Source of the DNA: Desulfosudis oleivorans Hxd3
GTDB taxonomy: Bacteria > Desulfobacterota > Desulfobacteria > Desulfobacterales > Desulfosudaceae
Direction: 5' to 3'
Assembly: GCF_000018405.1 (NCBI RefSeq)
Contig: NC_009943.1
Span: forward strand, 2,793,001-2,857,000
DNA length: 64,000 nucleotides
Shown one piece after another: positions 16,685 through 25,171 of this stretch. The notes under the pieces are model-generated. The model searched no databases and was not told where the DNA came from. It saw nothing but the letters and a program-made list of their open reading frames with translations. Position 1 is the stretch's first letter; each line of letters starts with the position of its first letter. The position numbers and the translations under genes are program-made.

Positions 16685-18248
16685 GGGCCTTGCTCCGTTT
16701 TCCGGCAACCAGGCTGCCAAGTTCCCTGCTTTTCAGAATATACGCAAAAACAACAAAACAGACAACCCCCAGGACCATGCAGGCCACGGTGCCTGCCAGC
16801 AGCCGGACGGAACCGGCGCCGGCCGGAATCAAAAAGGGGAGGGCCAGCCAGACGGCCAGCCCCATCAACGCCGCGCACAGGGCCGATTTGGTGGCCGAAC
16901 GCAGGATGCCTGTCAGCCCGATATGACCCAGGCGGGCCGCAAGCGCCCGGGTGAGGAGCAGCAGGTTCACCATGGAGGCAATGGAGGTGGCCAGGGCCAG
17001 GCCGCCGTGGGCCAGGGGACCCATGAGAATCAGGCTCAGGGCCGCATTTATGCAGATGGCAATCACCGCCATGACGACTGGCGTTTTGGTATCGGACAGG
17101 GCGTAGAAGGTGGAAACCACAATACGGACCGCTGAAAAGGCCCAGAGGCCCGCCACGTAGTAGAACAGGGCATCGGCGGTCAGGCGTGTGGCCTGGGCGT
17201 CAAACCCCCCGCGTTCAAACAGCAGGGCCACAATTGGCTCCCGCAGCACGATCAGGCCCGCCATGGAGGGAAAAGAGATAAAAAGAATCATGCGCATGGA
17301 ATACCCGAAGGTGTCCTTGACCGCATCAAAGTCTCCGGCCGCGGCCTGGCGGGAGATACTGGGCAGCACGGCCATGGCCGCGGATATGGCAAACACGCCC
17401 AGGGGGAACTGCACCAGCCGGTCGGCATAGTAGAGATAAGAAACGCTGCCCTCGGGCAGCAGGGTGGCCAGCAGGGTGCCGATGACGATGTTCACCTGGT
17501 AGACCGCGGCCCCGAACACCGCCGGCAGCATGAGCATCCCCACTTTTTTCAGGGCCGGATGGTAGAGCCTGGCCTTCTGCCAGAAAAAAAGGCCCTGCCT
17601 GGTCAAAAAAGGGACTTGCAGCGCCAGTTGCAGCACGCCTCCGGCAATAACCCCCCAGGCCAGGCCCATGGCCCGCAGGGCCGGGTCGTCGGTGACCATG
17701 GCCACGGCCCACAGGGCCGCCAGCATGGCGATGTTGAGCAGCACCGGTGCCAGGGCCGGGGCGGCAAAGTGGCCCAGGGCGTTTAAAATGCCCATGGCCA
17801 GGGCCACCAGGCAGACAAAAAAAACATAGGGAAACATGATGCGGGTCAAAGAGACGGTCAGGTCGAATTTTTCCGGAACATCGGCAAACCCGAACCCCAT
17901 TACGTAAACGATTTCCGGTGAGAACAGGATGCCCAGCAGCGTCACGCCCACCAGGATAACGGAAAGCAGCCGCAGGGCGGACCGGGCCATGGCAAAGGCC
18001 TCTTCCCTGCCCTGGTGCTGAATCTGCTCCAGGAAAACCGGCACAAAGGCGATGGTCAAAGACCCTTCGGCAAAAAGGCGCCGCAGCAGGTTGGGAATGC
18101 GGAAGGCCACAAAAAAAGCGTCCGACGCCATGCCGGCGCCGAGAAAGGCGGCCAGCGCCATGTCCCGGGCATAGCCGAAAACCCGGCTCAGCAGGGTGGC
18201 CGAACCGATGATGCCCGTGGCCCGGGTGACACGACGTTTTTCATCCAT
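16662..18248 (-). CDS. murJ: Lipid II flippase MurJ
   Basis: A 528-residue polytopic membrane protein of the MviN/MurJ family with about 14 hydrophobic segments. The N-terminus (TGIIGSATLLSRVFGYARDM, then FFVAFRIPNLLRRLFAEGSL) is diagnostic, and GALVYQ-type conserved charged positions in the central helices are present. It flips lipid II across the inner membrane for peptidoglycan synthesis. The start ATG at 18246-18248 is chosen as the family N-terminus begins at MDEKRRVTRATG; the open frame continues upstream without similarity. It overlaps the FtsB-like gene, joining cell-wall synthesis and division. Confidence 0.93.
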   Translation of the reverse strand: MDEKRRVTRATGIIGSATLLSRVFGYARDMALAAFLGAGMASDAFFVAFRIPNLLRRLFAEGSLTIAFVPVFLEQIQHQGREEAFAMARSALRLLSVILVGVTLLGILFSPEIVYVMGFGFADVPEKFDLTVSLTRIMFPYVFFVCLVALAMGILNALGHFAAPALAPVLLNIAMLAALWAVAMVTDDPALRAMGLAWGVIAGGVLQLALQVPFLTRQGLFFWQKARLYHPALKKVGMLMLPAVFGAAVYQVNIVIGTLLATLLPEGSVSYLYYADRLVQFPLGVFAISAAMAVLPSISRQAAAGDFDAVKDTFGYSMRMILFISFPSMAGLIVLREPIVALLFERGGFDAQATRLTADALFYYVAGLWAFSAVRIVVSTFYALSDTKTPVVMAVIAICINAALSLILMGPLAHGGLALATSIASMVNLLLLTRALAARLGHIGLTGILRSATKSALCAALMGLAVWLALPFLIPAGAGSVRLLAGTVACMVLGVVCFVVFAYILKSRELGSLVAGKRSKARDTVVEK

Positions 18249-18432
18249 TGGTTTTCCCGTCCCCAAGAACCCATGGAGATTGCTTCGCCTTCGGTTCACA
18301 TAACGGTTAAAAAATTCTCTGAATCGGCAACAAGCAATATCCTGGAAGCCTGGAACCCGAGTGTAACGGAAGCGCAAAGCAGCGTCAAGCGGTAACCCGG
18401 CCATCGACGGGAGCGGAGTCGCGCCGGAATGT

Positions 18433-19875
18433 TTACAACAGAGGCGCAAACAGACGGGCCAGGGAGTTGCGAAACTTTTTGAGGCGGCTCATACGGCTAT
18501 AGTCTTCCAGCGTGAACTCCCGGGCCGCGGCCAGGTCCTTCCTGAACATGGCCTCAAACACCTTTGCCACGTTTGCGTCATAGATCAGGGCATTGATCTC
18601 GTAATTCAGCTCAAAACTGCGAATATCCATATTGGCCGTTCCAACGGAGCAGCAAAGGGAGTCCACCACGATGGTTTTGGCGTGCATGAACCCTTCGGTG
18701 TAGTAATAAAAACGGACCCCTGCCTGCAGCAGCTCCTCAATGTAGGTCAACGCCGCCCAGTAGGGAACCCGCTTGTCCAGCATGCCGGTGAGCATGATGC
18801 GGACATCAATGCCACTTAATGCCGCGGTTTTCAGGGCCATGAGAATGCTGGCATCAGGAATGAAATAGGGAGTCTGAATAAACACCGAGTTTTCCGCCGA
18901 TGAGATCAGCAGAAAATAGACCTGTTTGATGGAGTGCCACTGGGAGTCGGGGCCGGAGGTGGTGATCTGAATGTGGGTAATGTCAGGCGGCGGCTGGGGC
19001 ACAAACGCCTTGACGTCAATGGTTTCACCGGTGGTGTTGAACCAGCTCACGGCAAACACCTCCTCCAGAACAGCCACGGCTTCGCCCTGGATACGAATGT
19101 GGGTATCCCGCCATACCGGAAACCGTTTTCCCCCGTCCACATATTCCTGGCCCATGTTCATGCCGCCCAGGTACCCGGTTTCTCCGTCGATAACCACCAC
19201 TTTCCGGTGGTTCCGGTAGTTCAGGGTGTGGATCTTGAGGGGGGAGACAAAATTATAATAGGGATAAATCTGGATGCCGGCCCGGCGCAGCCGCCGCAGG
19301 TACCGGCCTGAAAGATAGTTTCCCACCGCGTCATAAAGCACCCGCACGGCCACGCCCTGGACCGCCTTCTCCTTGAGTACGGCCACCACCATTTCAGTAA
19401 GGTCATCGGCCTTCCAGATAAAATACTCCATGTGAATATAGTGACGGGCCCGCATCAGGTCATTGAACAGCACCTCAAATTTTTCCTGGCCGTTGAAAAA
19501 GACCGAAAGTTCGTTGTGCCGGGTCAGAATGGAGTCGGAGTTGCGATCAAGCAGGCGGATCAGCTTGCGGGTTTCCGGCGAGGGGTAACGGACATGAAGG
19601 GCGTCCGCTTCGTCTTTCTGCTGGGTGACCAGGCTTTCGTGGCTGTCCTGGAGCCGGGTCTCCAGGTCCTGGCGCACCAGGGTGCGGGTGGTTTTTTTGC
19701 GCATGCCCCGGCCGACAAGAAAATAGACCACCAATCCCAGAACGGGGAGAAAGATAAAAACCAGCAGCCATGAGAGGGTGGAAGCGGTTTCCCGGTTGTC
19801 TAAAAGCAGATAAACGATGGTAACAGCGATATAGATGTACAGCGCAACGATAAGAATCGTGTCCCACGGTACCAT
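18433..19875 (-). CDS. cls: Cardiolipin synthase
   Basis: A 480-residue membrane phospholipase D family enzyme. Two N-terminal transmembrane helices (ILIVALYIYIAVTIVYLLL and WLLVFIFLPVLGLVVYFLVG) are followed by two HKD motifs: HRKVVVIDGETGYLGGMNMG near residue 220 and HAKTIVVDSLCCSVGTANMD near 400. It joins two phosphatidylglycerol molecules into cardiolipin and glycerol. The length is typical. It lies nine bases behind a nuclease-family gene and is probably in an operon with it and metF. Confidence 0.94.
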   Translation of the reverse strand: MVPWDTILIVALYIYIAVTIVYLLLDNRETASTLSWLLVFIFLPVLGLVVYFLVGRGMRKKTTRTLVRQDLETRLQDSHESLVTQQKDEADALHVRYPSPETRKLIRLLDRNSDSILTRHNELSVFFNGQEKFEVLFNDLMRARHYIHMEYFIWKADDLTEMVVAVLKEKAVQGVAVRVLYDAVGNYLSGRYLRRLRRAGIQIYPYYNFVSPLKIHTLNYRNHRKVVVIDGETGYLGGMNMGQEYVDGGKRFPVWRDTHIRIQGEAVAVLEEVFAVSWFNTTGETIDVKAFVPQPPPDITHIQITTSGPDSQWHSIKQVYFLLISSAENSVFIQTPYFIPDASILMALKTAALSGIDVRIMLTGMLDKRVPYWAALTYIEELLQAGVRFYYYTEGFMHAKTIVVDSLCCSVGTANMDIRSFELNYEINALIYDANVAKVFEAMFRKDLAAAREFTLEDYSRMSRLKKFRNSLARLFAPLL

Positions 19876-19884
19876 GGGCCGCCC

Positions 19885-20631
19885 TTATTTTATGGTAAAA
19901 TCACACACCAGGGGCAGATGGTCGGAAAATCGGACGGAGGGCGCGTGCATGTCGTTCACCCTCACCTGCCGGCTGTGAAAAATATAGTCCAGCTCCCACC
20001 GGGGCCGCTTGCTGGGAAACGTCCGCACATTGGCGGCATTGGCGCTGACCAGGCCGGTGGCGGAAAGAAAGCCGGCCAGTTCCCGCGACCCGGCAAAGGC
20101 GTTGAAGTCGCCGCCCACAATCACCGGTTTGCCCACCCCCCGTATCAGCAGGCCCAGCTCGGCAAGCTGCTGCTGCCGGTGGCCGGGATGAAGGGAGAGA
20201 TGCACCAGGAACAGGACCACGTCTTCCAGTTCCACCTCGATGATCAGCCGCTTGATCCCTTTTTCAAAATAGTGGTACCGGTGCCCGAGAATGTCATGCC
20301 GGGCCAGCACGGCATTGCCCTGCTTGCCCATGATGGGAATGGCCCTGGAAAACGGGGAGGGCTTGTACTTGGTCTGAAAAACGCAGTGATAGCCCAGTTC
20401 CTCGGCCACCTGCCGGGCCTGGTTGATGCCGTTGTGCCGGCCGGAACCACCGTCCACCTCCACCAGGCCCACCATGTCGGGATCGCAGGAGCGGATAAAG
20501 GACGCGATCTCCGGAAACGCCTTTTGGGTTTTGCGGAAATATCCGCTGAAGGGCACCGGCGCGTGAAACCGCCATCCCCCACTGCCCGTTCCGTATCGAA
20601 TGTTGTACAACAAAAAACGATGTGAAGCCAA
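19885..20631 (-). CDS. Endonuclease/exonuclease/phosphatase family protein
   Basis: A 248-residue EEP-fold protein. Metal and catalytic residues are visible: LLYNIRYG near the start (Asn), VGLVEVDGG (Glu), LVHLSLHPGHR, VIVGGDFNAFAGSRELAG (Asp, Asn) and the last FSDHLPLVCDF (Asp-His). Members that lie beside cardiolipin synthase often act in lipid or nucleotide hydrolysis, but the substrate is not clear. No signal peptide. The start is uncertain: TTG at 20629-20631 has AGGGGAAGG upstream; an earlier TTG at 20649 is also possible. Confidence 0.82.
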   Translation of the reverse strand: MASHRFLLYNIRYGTGSGGWRFHAPVPFSGYFRKTQKAFPEIASFIRSCDPDMVGLVEVDGGSGRHNGINQARQVAEELGYHCVFQTKYKPSPFSRAIPIMGKQGNAVLARHDILGHRYHYFEKGIKRLIIEVELEDVVLFLVHLSLHPGHRQQQLAELGLLIRGVGKPVIVGGDFNAFAGSRELAGFLSATGLVSANAANVRTFPSKRPRWELDYIFHSRQVRVNDMHAPSVRFSDHLPLVCDFTIK

Positions 20632-20656
20632 ACTGCCTTCCCCTTTCAAACAGATA

Positions 20657-21535
20657 CTACATCAGGCCTTCATTGCGCAGCCGGGTGAGAATTTCCCGTG
20701 TGGACCGGCTGCGGTCCATGGTGTAAAAATGGAGCCCCGGCACCCCCTGTTCAAGCAGGCCCCGGCATTGTTCCACGGCCTTTTCAATACCGAAATCCAC
20801 CACCCTGTCAGCCGGCGCGTCAGCCAGATCGGCCAGGGCCGTTTCCATGGACGCGGGAATGGAAGAACCGCACACCTTTGACAGCATGCGGGTCATCTTG
20901 AGGGTATAAACCGGCATGATGCCCGGAATGATGGGCACCGTGATGCCGGCGGCCCGGCATTTTTCCACGTAATCAAAATAAAAGGTATTGTCGTAGAAAT
21001 ACTGGGTCACCACGTAACGGGCCCCGTTGTCCACTTTCAGCTTGAGATATTCAATATCTTTTTCAAGGCTTTCCGCCTGAAGGTGCCCTTCCGGATAGCC
21101 GGCGCATCCCAGGGAAAAATCGTACTGCTCAGCGATAAAGGCGATCAGGTCCGAGGCATACATGAAGCTCTCCGGGTGGGAAACAAAATCGGGCTCCCGG
21201 GGCTGATCCCCCCGAATAACAAAAATGGTTTCAATGCCGATGGCCCGGTACCTGTCCAGCACATTCACAATGGTGTCCGGGCTCAGGCCGTAGCCGGCCA
21301 CATAGGCCACCACCGGCAGGTTGGCATCAGCGGTCAGGTGCTTGACCGTCTGGTAGGAACCGTCTTTTGTGGAACCGCCCGCGCCAAAGGTGACCGACAG
21401 GTAGTCGGGTTTCAGCGGCGTCAGTTCGTCTATCACCGCGTCAAACGTGCCCTGGGCTTTTTCATCCCGGGGCGGAAAAAATTCAAATGAAACAACCGGA
21501 CCTTTTCTCTTCTCATAAACCTGCTCAACCCGCAT
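20657..21535 (-). CDS. metF: Methylenetetrahydrofolate reductase MetF
   Basis: A 292-residue FAD-dependent TIM-barrel enzyme reducing 5,10-methylene-tetrahydrofolate to 5-methyl-tetrahydrofolate. In sulfate reducers this serves methionine synthesis and possibly the Wood-Ljungdahl methyl branch. Family residues are present: VSFEFFPPRDEKAQ at the N-terminus, VTFGAGGSTKDGSYQTV, IFVIRGDQPRE, FSLGCAGYPEGH and YFYDNTFYFDYV. ATG at 21533-21535 follows GGGAG by six bases. It is transcribed from a strong promoter through a leader hairpin (21560-21592) just upstream. Confidence 0.93.
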   Translation of the reverse strand: MRVEQVYEKRKGPVVSFEFFPPRDEKAQGTFDAVIDELTPLKPDYLSVTFGAGGSTKDGSYQTVKHLTADANLPVVAYVAGYGLSPDTIVNVLDRYRAIGIETIFVIRGDQPREPDFVSHPESFMYASDLIAFIAEQYDFSLGCAGYPEGHLQAESLEKDIEYLKLKVDNGARYVVTQYFYDNTFYFDYVEKCRAAGITVPIIPGIMPVYTLKMTRMLSKVCGSSIPASMETALADLADAPADRVVDFGIEKAVEQCRGLLEQGVPGLHFYTMDRSRSTREILTRLRNEGLM

Positions 21536-21559
21536 TATTGCTCCCTTCAATCGTAAAAC

Positions 21560-21592
21560 AGCCTGCCGGTCCGTTTGGGAACCCGGCAGGCT
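21560..21592 (-). promoter_or_regulatory. Terminator-like hairpin in the metF leader
   Basis: Perfect 10-bp stem AGCCTGCCGG / CCGGCAGGCT with a 13-base loop, followed on the minus strand by GTTTTA. It lies between the metF promoter and the ribosome site, ending only about 25 bases before the start codon. An attenuator or 5' stabilising structure is possible; as a plain terminator for the upstream regulator operon it would also hit metF. No known riboswitch class was recognised. Confidence 0.6.
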
Positions 21593-21615
21593 CTCAAATA
21601 AACATACTTTATAAG

Positions 21616-21643
21616 ATTATAGGCACTTACAACGCAAAGTCAA
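21616..21643 (-). promoter_or_regulatory. Sigma-70 promoter for metF
   Basis: Minus-strand TTGACT (21638-21643), 16-base spacer, perfect TATAAT (21616-21621). Predicted transcript start near 21609. The remaining gap up to 21849 shows no gene. Confidence 0.72.
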
Positions 21644-21849
21644 CCGAATTGTCGCGGGGATTTCACAGGAACAGACGCAAGTCAGCGTCCTTCATGGAGA
21701 AAATCACCTGCCCCCCTTATGGGTGGACCAGCAGAAAACACTTTAGTTCTCCGACATCGGAAGCAGAAACGCTGTCGAAAGCGAAGACCATTGTTGGTTC
21801 ACCCCCGGGTTCGACAGCGATTTTGATGTGCCTTCATCGGCCGGCCTGT

Positions 21850-22278
21850 TTACCAGGCCTTGCGGGTCAGAATGTCCTGAATGCGTTCCTGGCTCTTTTT
21901 CTCCACCAGGATGATTTTCTCGGCCTTGGCCCGTTTGATCCGGTCGATGATAGTGGGCAGGTCCGCCGGTTTTTCGATCAGGTCCATGGCGCCCAGCTTC
22001 ATGGCCTCCACGCCCTTTTCCACCGTGGCATGGCCGGTGAGCAGGATCACCTGAACGTCCGGGTTTTTCTCCTTGATCCGCTTGAGGGCCTCAAGTCCGT
22101 CCATTCCCGGCATCTGAAGGTCCAGCACCACCGCGTCATAGGACTCCTTGTCAATCAGCGAAACGGCGTCCTCTCCCCGCGTGGCGGTTGACACGTCCAC
22201 GTCCCGGGCCTTCAGGCGTTCGGAAATAAGGTCTAAAAAATCCTTTTCATCATCCACGATCAAAACCTTGTCAGACAT
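21850..22278 (-). CDS. Response regulator (receiver only)
   Basis: A 142-residue protein: receiver domain at residues about 3-120 with VLIVDDEKDFLDLISERL, phospho-acceptor Asp in AVVLDLQMPGMDG, LLTGHATVEKG (Thr) and IEKPAD (Lys-Pro). The short C-terminal tail (about 20 residues) is basic and ends with a run RIQDILTRKAW. AGGAGG lies six bases before ATG 22276-22278. Last gene of the six-gene SulP signalling operon. Confidence 0.9.
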   Translation of the reverse strand: MSDKVLIVDDEKDFLDLISERLKARDVDVSTATRGEDAVSLIDKESYDAVVLDLQMPGMDGLEALKRIKEKNPDVQVILLTGHATVEKGVEAMKLGAMDLIEKPADLPTIIDRIKRAKAEKIILVEKKSQERIQDILTRKAW

Positions 22279-22340
22279 GGCATGCCTCCTCATATCGATT
22301 TAAGAATGCCGGACACTTTACGACAGGTCCGGCGGTTTTT

Positions 22341-23009
22341 TTACCTATCCACGGAAAAAGCAGCCGGCAGGCTCAGAACAAACCGACCTTTTCCCTCAAT
22401 GATCTCCAGATTCGCGCCCAGTGCCTCCAGCAGGGGGCCTGACCGGCCCGCGAGAAACGCGTCAGCGCCGGCGCCGGTCAGTGCCTCAAGCCCGGAAAAC
22501 GTCATTCCGGCGCCGGCGCCGGTTCCGGTCACCGCAACGTTGACGGCCCGGGCATCGCCGCAGGTCTCCATGGAAAGCTCCAGCAGCAGCCAGACCAGGG
22601 TTTCCAGAAAAAACGGGTGAGTGGTAATGGATACCGGTGCTTCCGGAAAGGTGCCGGTGATCTTTACCCCCCGGCTGACGGCATTGCGCTCCGACACGTG
22701 CAGCATCAGTTCCAGCAGGGAGGCAATATCGACCACGGCCTGTTTTTCATCCAGGCTGTGGGCCAGGCGGTTCATGTTCTTTATAATGGTATTGGACCGC
22801 TGCACCTGTTTCAAAACGGTTCCGGCCAGCGTGCTCAGCCGCCCGGGATCCAGGGGAATCCCTTTCTGCACCATCAGGGTGACATCTTCCAGAAACCCGG
22901 CGCTCTCGTTGATCACGGCCAGGGCGTTCTTCAATTCGTGAGAGATGGACGCGGAAACCTTTGAATAAAAGGCCAGCCCCGTATCCTGCGGCAGTGGTTT
23001 GTGTTCCAT
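22341..23009 (-). CDS. Histidine-kinase-like protein with degenerate ATPase domain
   Basis: A 222-residue soluble protein. The N-terminal part is a HisKA-type dimerisation domain with H-box SASISHELKNALAVINESAG, so the phospho-His is conserved. The C-terminal half keeps the general shape of an HATPase domain but I see neither the N-box nor the DxGxG / GLGLS motifs; instead a glycine/alanine-rich linker lies there (TGTGAGAGMTFSG). It may be a phosphotransfer or phosphatase scaffold rather than an active kinase. GGAGG precedes ATG 23007-23009. It sits between two receiver genes. Confidence 0.75.
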   Translation of the reverse strand: MEHKPLPQDTGLAFYSKVSASISHELKNALAVINESAGFLEDVTLMVQKGIPLDPGRLSTLAGTVLKQVQRSNTIIKNMNRLAHSLDEKQAVVDIASLLELMLHVSERNAVSRGVKITGTFPEAPVSITTHPFFLETLVWLLLELSMETCGDARAVNVAVTGTGAGAGMTFSGLEALTGAGADAFLAGRSGPLLEALGANLEIIEGKGRFVLSLPAAFSVDR

Positions 23010-23020
23010 GGTTTGCCTCC

Positions 23021-23374
23021 TTACCTGGACAACGCCTGGTTGATCTTGGCGATCAGATCATCGATGTTGATGGGCTTGAGCAGGTAATACTCCGCCTCGA
23101 CCACGCCGGCCCGGTAATCCTCTTCAGACCCGTGACCGGTCAGGTAGATGGTCTTAACCCCGGGCAGCCGCTTTTCTATGATCTGCTTCAACTGGCGCCC
23201 CCCCATCTGGGGCATCTTTATATCCAGCACCACCAGGTCATAATGGGTGGTCTGGATCAGGTCTTCGGCCTCCTTTGCGCTGGTGGCCCAGTCAGCCTCG
23301 ATATTCCGCAGGGCCAGGCGTTCGGCCAGGGTGGCCACAAAATCCTTTTCATCGTCAACCAGGAGCAGTTTCAT
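23021..23374 (-). CDS. Response regulator (receiver only)
   Basis: A 117-residue single receiver domain: LLLVDDEKDFVATLAERLAL, Asp in LVVLDIKMPQMGGRQL, YLTGHGSEEDY and LLKPINIDDL. No output domain. The start codon overlaps the stop codon of the Cache histidine kinase (ATGA), so the two are translationally coupled and probably form a kinase-receiver pair. Confidence 0.9.
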   Translation of the reverse strand: MKLLLVDDEKDFVATLAERLALRNIEADWATSAKEAEDLIQTTHYDLVVLDIKMPQMGGRQLKQIIEKRLPGVKTIYLTGHGSEEDYRAGVVEAEYYLLKPINIDDLIAKINQALSR

Positions 23375-25119
23375 GTCGTCTCTCCTTTGTTTCTGGCCGG
23401 AGGCATCAACGGCAGTGTAATGGTGAACTGCGTTCCCACACCGACCTCGCTCTCCACATCAATGACGCCACCCAGTTCCTGAACCAGTGAATAGGTGATG
23501 GAAAGTCCCAGGCCGGTGCCGCCGGTGCTGGTCTTGGTGGAGAAAAAGGGCTCAAAAATCCGTTTGAGATCCTTGTCTGAAATACCGCAGCCGGTATCAT
23601 TGATCCGAATGCGAAGGGTCTTGCCGTTTACGCGGTTCGCCGTTATGGTCAGAGCGCCACCTTCCGACAGGGCGGCAAAGGCGTTGTTGATAAGGTTTAG
23701 CAGAATCTGCTGCAACTTGCCCCGGTCGGTTTCAAACTGCGGAATATCCGGCGGCACGTCAATGGTGATGGCGATATTTCGGTACTCGGCCTCTTTGCCC
23801 AGAAAACCCACCACGTCGGAAATCACCGCCCGAATGTCCACCGGCTGTACGCTGAAATCCATGTGACGGGCAAAACTGAGCAGCTGCTTGGTGATCCGGC
23901 CGCAACGGGCCACCGATTCATTGATGGCATCCACCAGGCCCAGCAGTTTTTCATCCCCTGCATACCGGTCCGTCAGTTGAAAAATATCCTTGATAAGACC
24001 GGCCTTTTCATTGATCACAGCCAGGGGGTTGTTGATTTCATGGGCCACGCCGGCGGCCAGCCGGCCGATGGAGGCCAGCTTGTTGGCGTACTCCACCTGG
24101 TGCAGGCTGCGGATGCGCCGCTGGTCGGCCACATAAATGCGATTGACAAAATAGGTGGCAAACCCGGTCACCGCAATCAGCACGATGACGATACCGCCCA
24201 GCAGGTAGGCCAGCATTTCAATGCGGGTCCGGTGCCACGACCGCATGAGTTCGCCGGTCTTGTTCACGATCATCAATATGAACGGGCTGTCCGGAATATA
24301 GGCATACCCCAGGATGTAGTCGCCCTCGGCGGTTGTGTGGTACTGGACCACCTCGGTCTTGTCCGAATAGACGGGAACCGGGAAATTGATCTTTTCAAAT
24401 ATTTTCTCATGACCGCGGGAGGGGGTCTGCAGAACCCCTTTCGTGTTGATGATAAAGGCATTGCCCTGGTCGCTGAGTTCAAAGCCGGACAGCTGTTCGT
24501 TCAGGCGGCCGGTATCGATGGAGATGCGAAGGACAAAAAAGCTGCGGTCCGGGGCCTCGTAACGCACGGCAATGACAAAATGGGGGGCGTTTCGAAACCC
24601 CATGAAAACTTCGCTGATAAAAAACCCGCGGTCCATGGCCTCTTCGAACCACTGCTGGTCGCTGTAGTCCCGGCCCTCCAGTGAGTAGGGCCCGCTGTAG
24701 GCCACCTGCTGGCCGACGCCATCGATCACCCCGATATCCGTGACCCCGCCGATGGACAGGCGCAGGTTTTCCAGGATGGTGGAAAGACGCCCGGAATCCA
24801 GCAGCCGGTCATAGGTGTTGTCATGCACAATATAGACCAGAGACGCCTTTCGCTTGGCCAGAAAGGCCGCGATGGTCCGCTTGGCATTGGAAACGGTGCG
24901 GGAGGTCCGGGCCAGGCTTTCCGACTCCACGGCCCTCTGCGTGACGTTGTAATCCACCCAGGTGACCAGCAGCAGGGGAATAATGGCGCAGAGCCCGGTC
25001 AGCATCACCGCCGATTTCCAGAGCCGGCCGTAATTAAACATATACCGGTAGAGACGGCCCTGGGAAGGGTCCTGCTGCCGCCGGAAAGCGGGAAGAAACA
25101 ATTTAATGGATCGCTTCAT
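23371..25119 (-). CDS. Cache-domain sensor histidine kinase
   Basis: A 582-residue membrane kinase. TM1 near residue 40-60 (AVMLTGLCAIIPLLLVTWVD), then a periplasmic double-Cache sensor of about 270 residues with GRDYSDQQWFEEAMDRGFF and VFMGFRNAPHFVIAVRYE, then TM2 (MLAYLLGGIVIVLIAVTGFA). HisKA H-box VAHEINNPLAVINEKAG and a complete HATPase follow (NLINNAFAALSEGG, NDTGCGISD, GTGLGLSITYSLVQEL). The start is uncertain: ATG at 25117-25119 or a GTG five codons upstream, which has a better GGGGGA ribosome site. The ligand is probably a small organic or inorganic anion (inference). Confidence 0.88.
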   Translation of the reverse strand: MKRSIKLFLPAFRRQQDPSQGRLYRYMFNYGRLWKSAVMLTGLCAIIPLLLVTWVDYNVTQRAVESESLARTSRTVSNAKRTIAAFLAKRKASLVYIVHDNTYDRLLDSGRLSTILENLRLSIGGVTDIGVIDGVGQQVAYSGPYSLEGRDYSDQQWFEEAMDRGFFISEVFMGFRNAPHFVIAVRYEAPDRSFFVLRISIDTGRLNEQLSGFELSDQGNAFIINTKGVLQTPSRGHEKIFEKINFPVPVYSDKTEVVQYHTTAEGDYILGYAYIPDSPFILMIVNKTGELMRSWHRTRIEMLAYLLGGIVIVLIAVTGFATYFVNRIYVADQRRIRSLHQVEYANKLASIGRLAAGVAHEINNPLAVINEKAGLIKDIFQLTDRYAGDEKLLGLVDAINESVARCGRITKQLLSFARHMDFSVQPVDIRAVISDVVGFLGKEAEYRNIAITIDVPPDIPQFETDRGKLQQILLNLINNAFAALSEGGALTITANRVNGKTLRIRINDTGCGISDKDLKRIFEPFFSTKTSTGGTGLGLSITYSLVQELGGVIDVESEVGVGTQFTITLPLMPPARNKGETT

Positions 25120-25171
25120 GGAGTCCAGTTTCACGCCGTCCCCCTGTTCGGGATCAATTCGAAAGCACTCA

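Noticed and set aside
21560-21645. A SAM or cobalamin riboswitch before metF.
   Set aside because: The leader is only about 70 bases and has one simple hairpin; none of the conserved riboswitch core sequences is visible.
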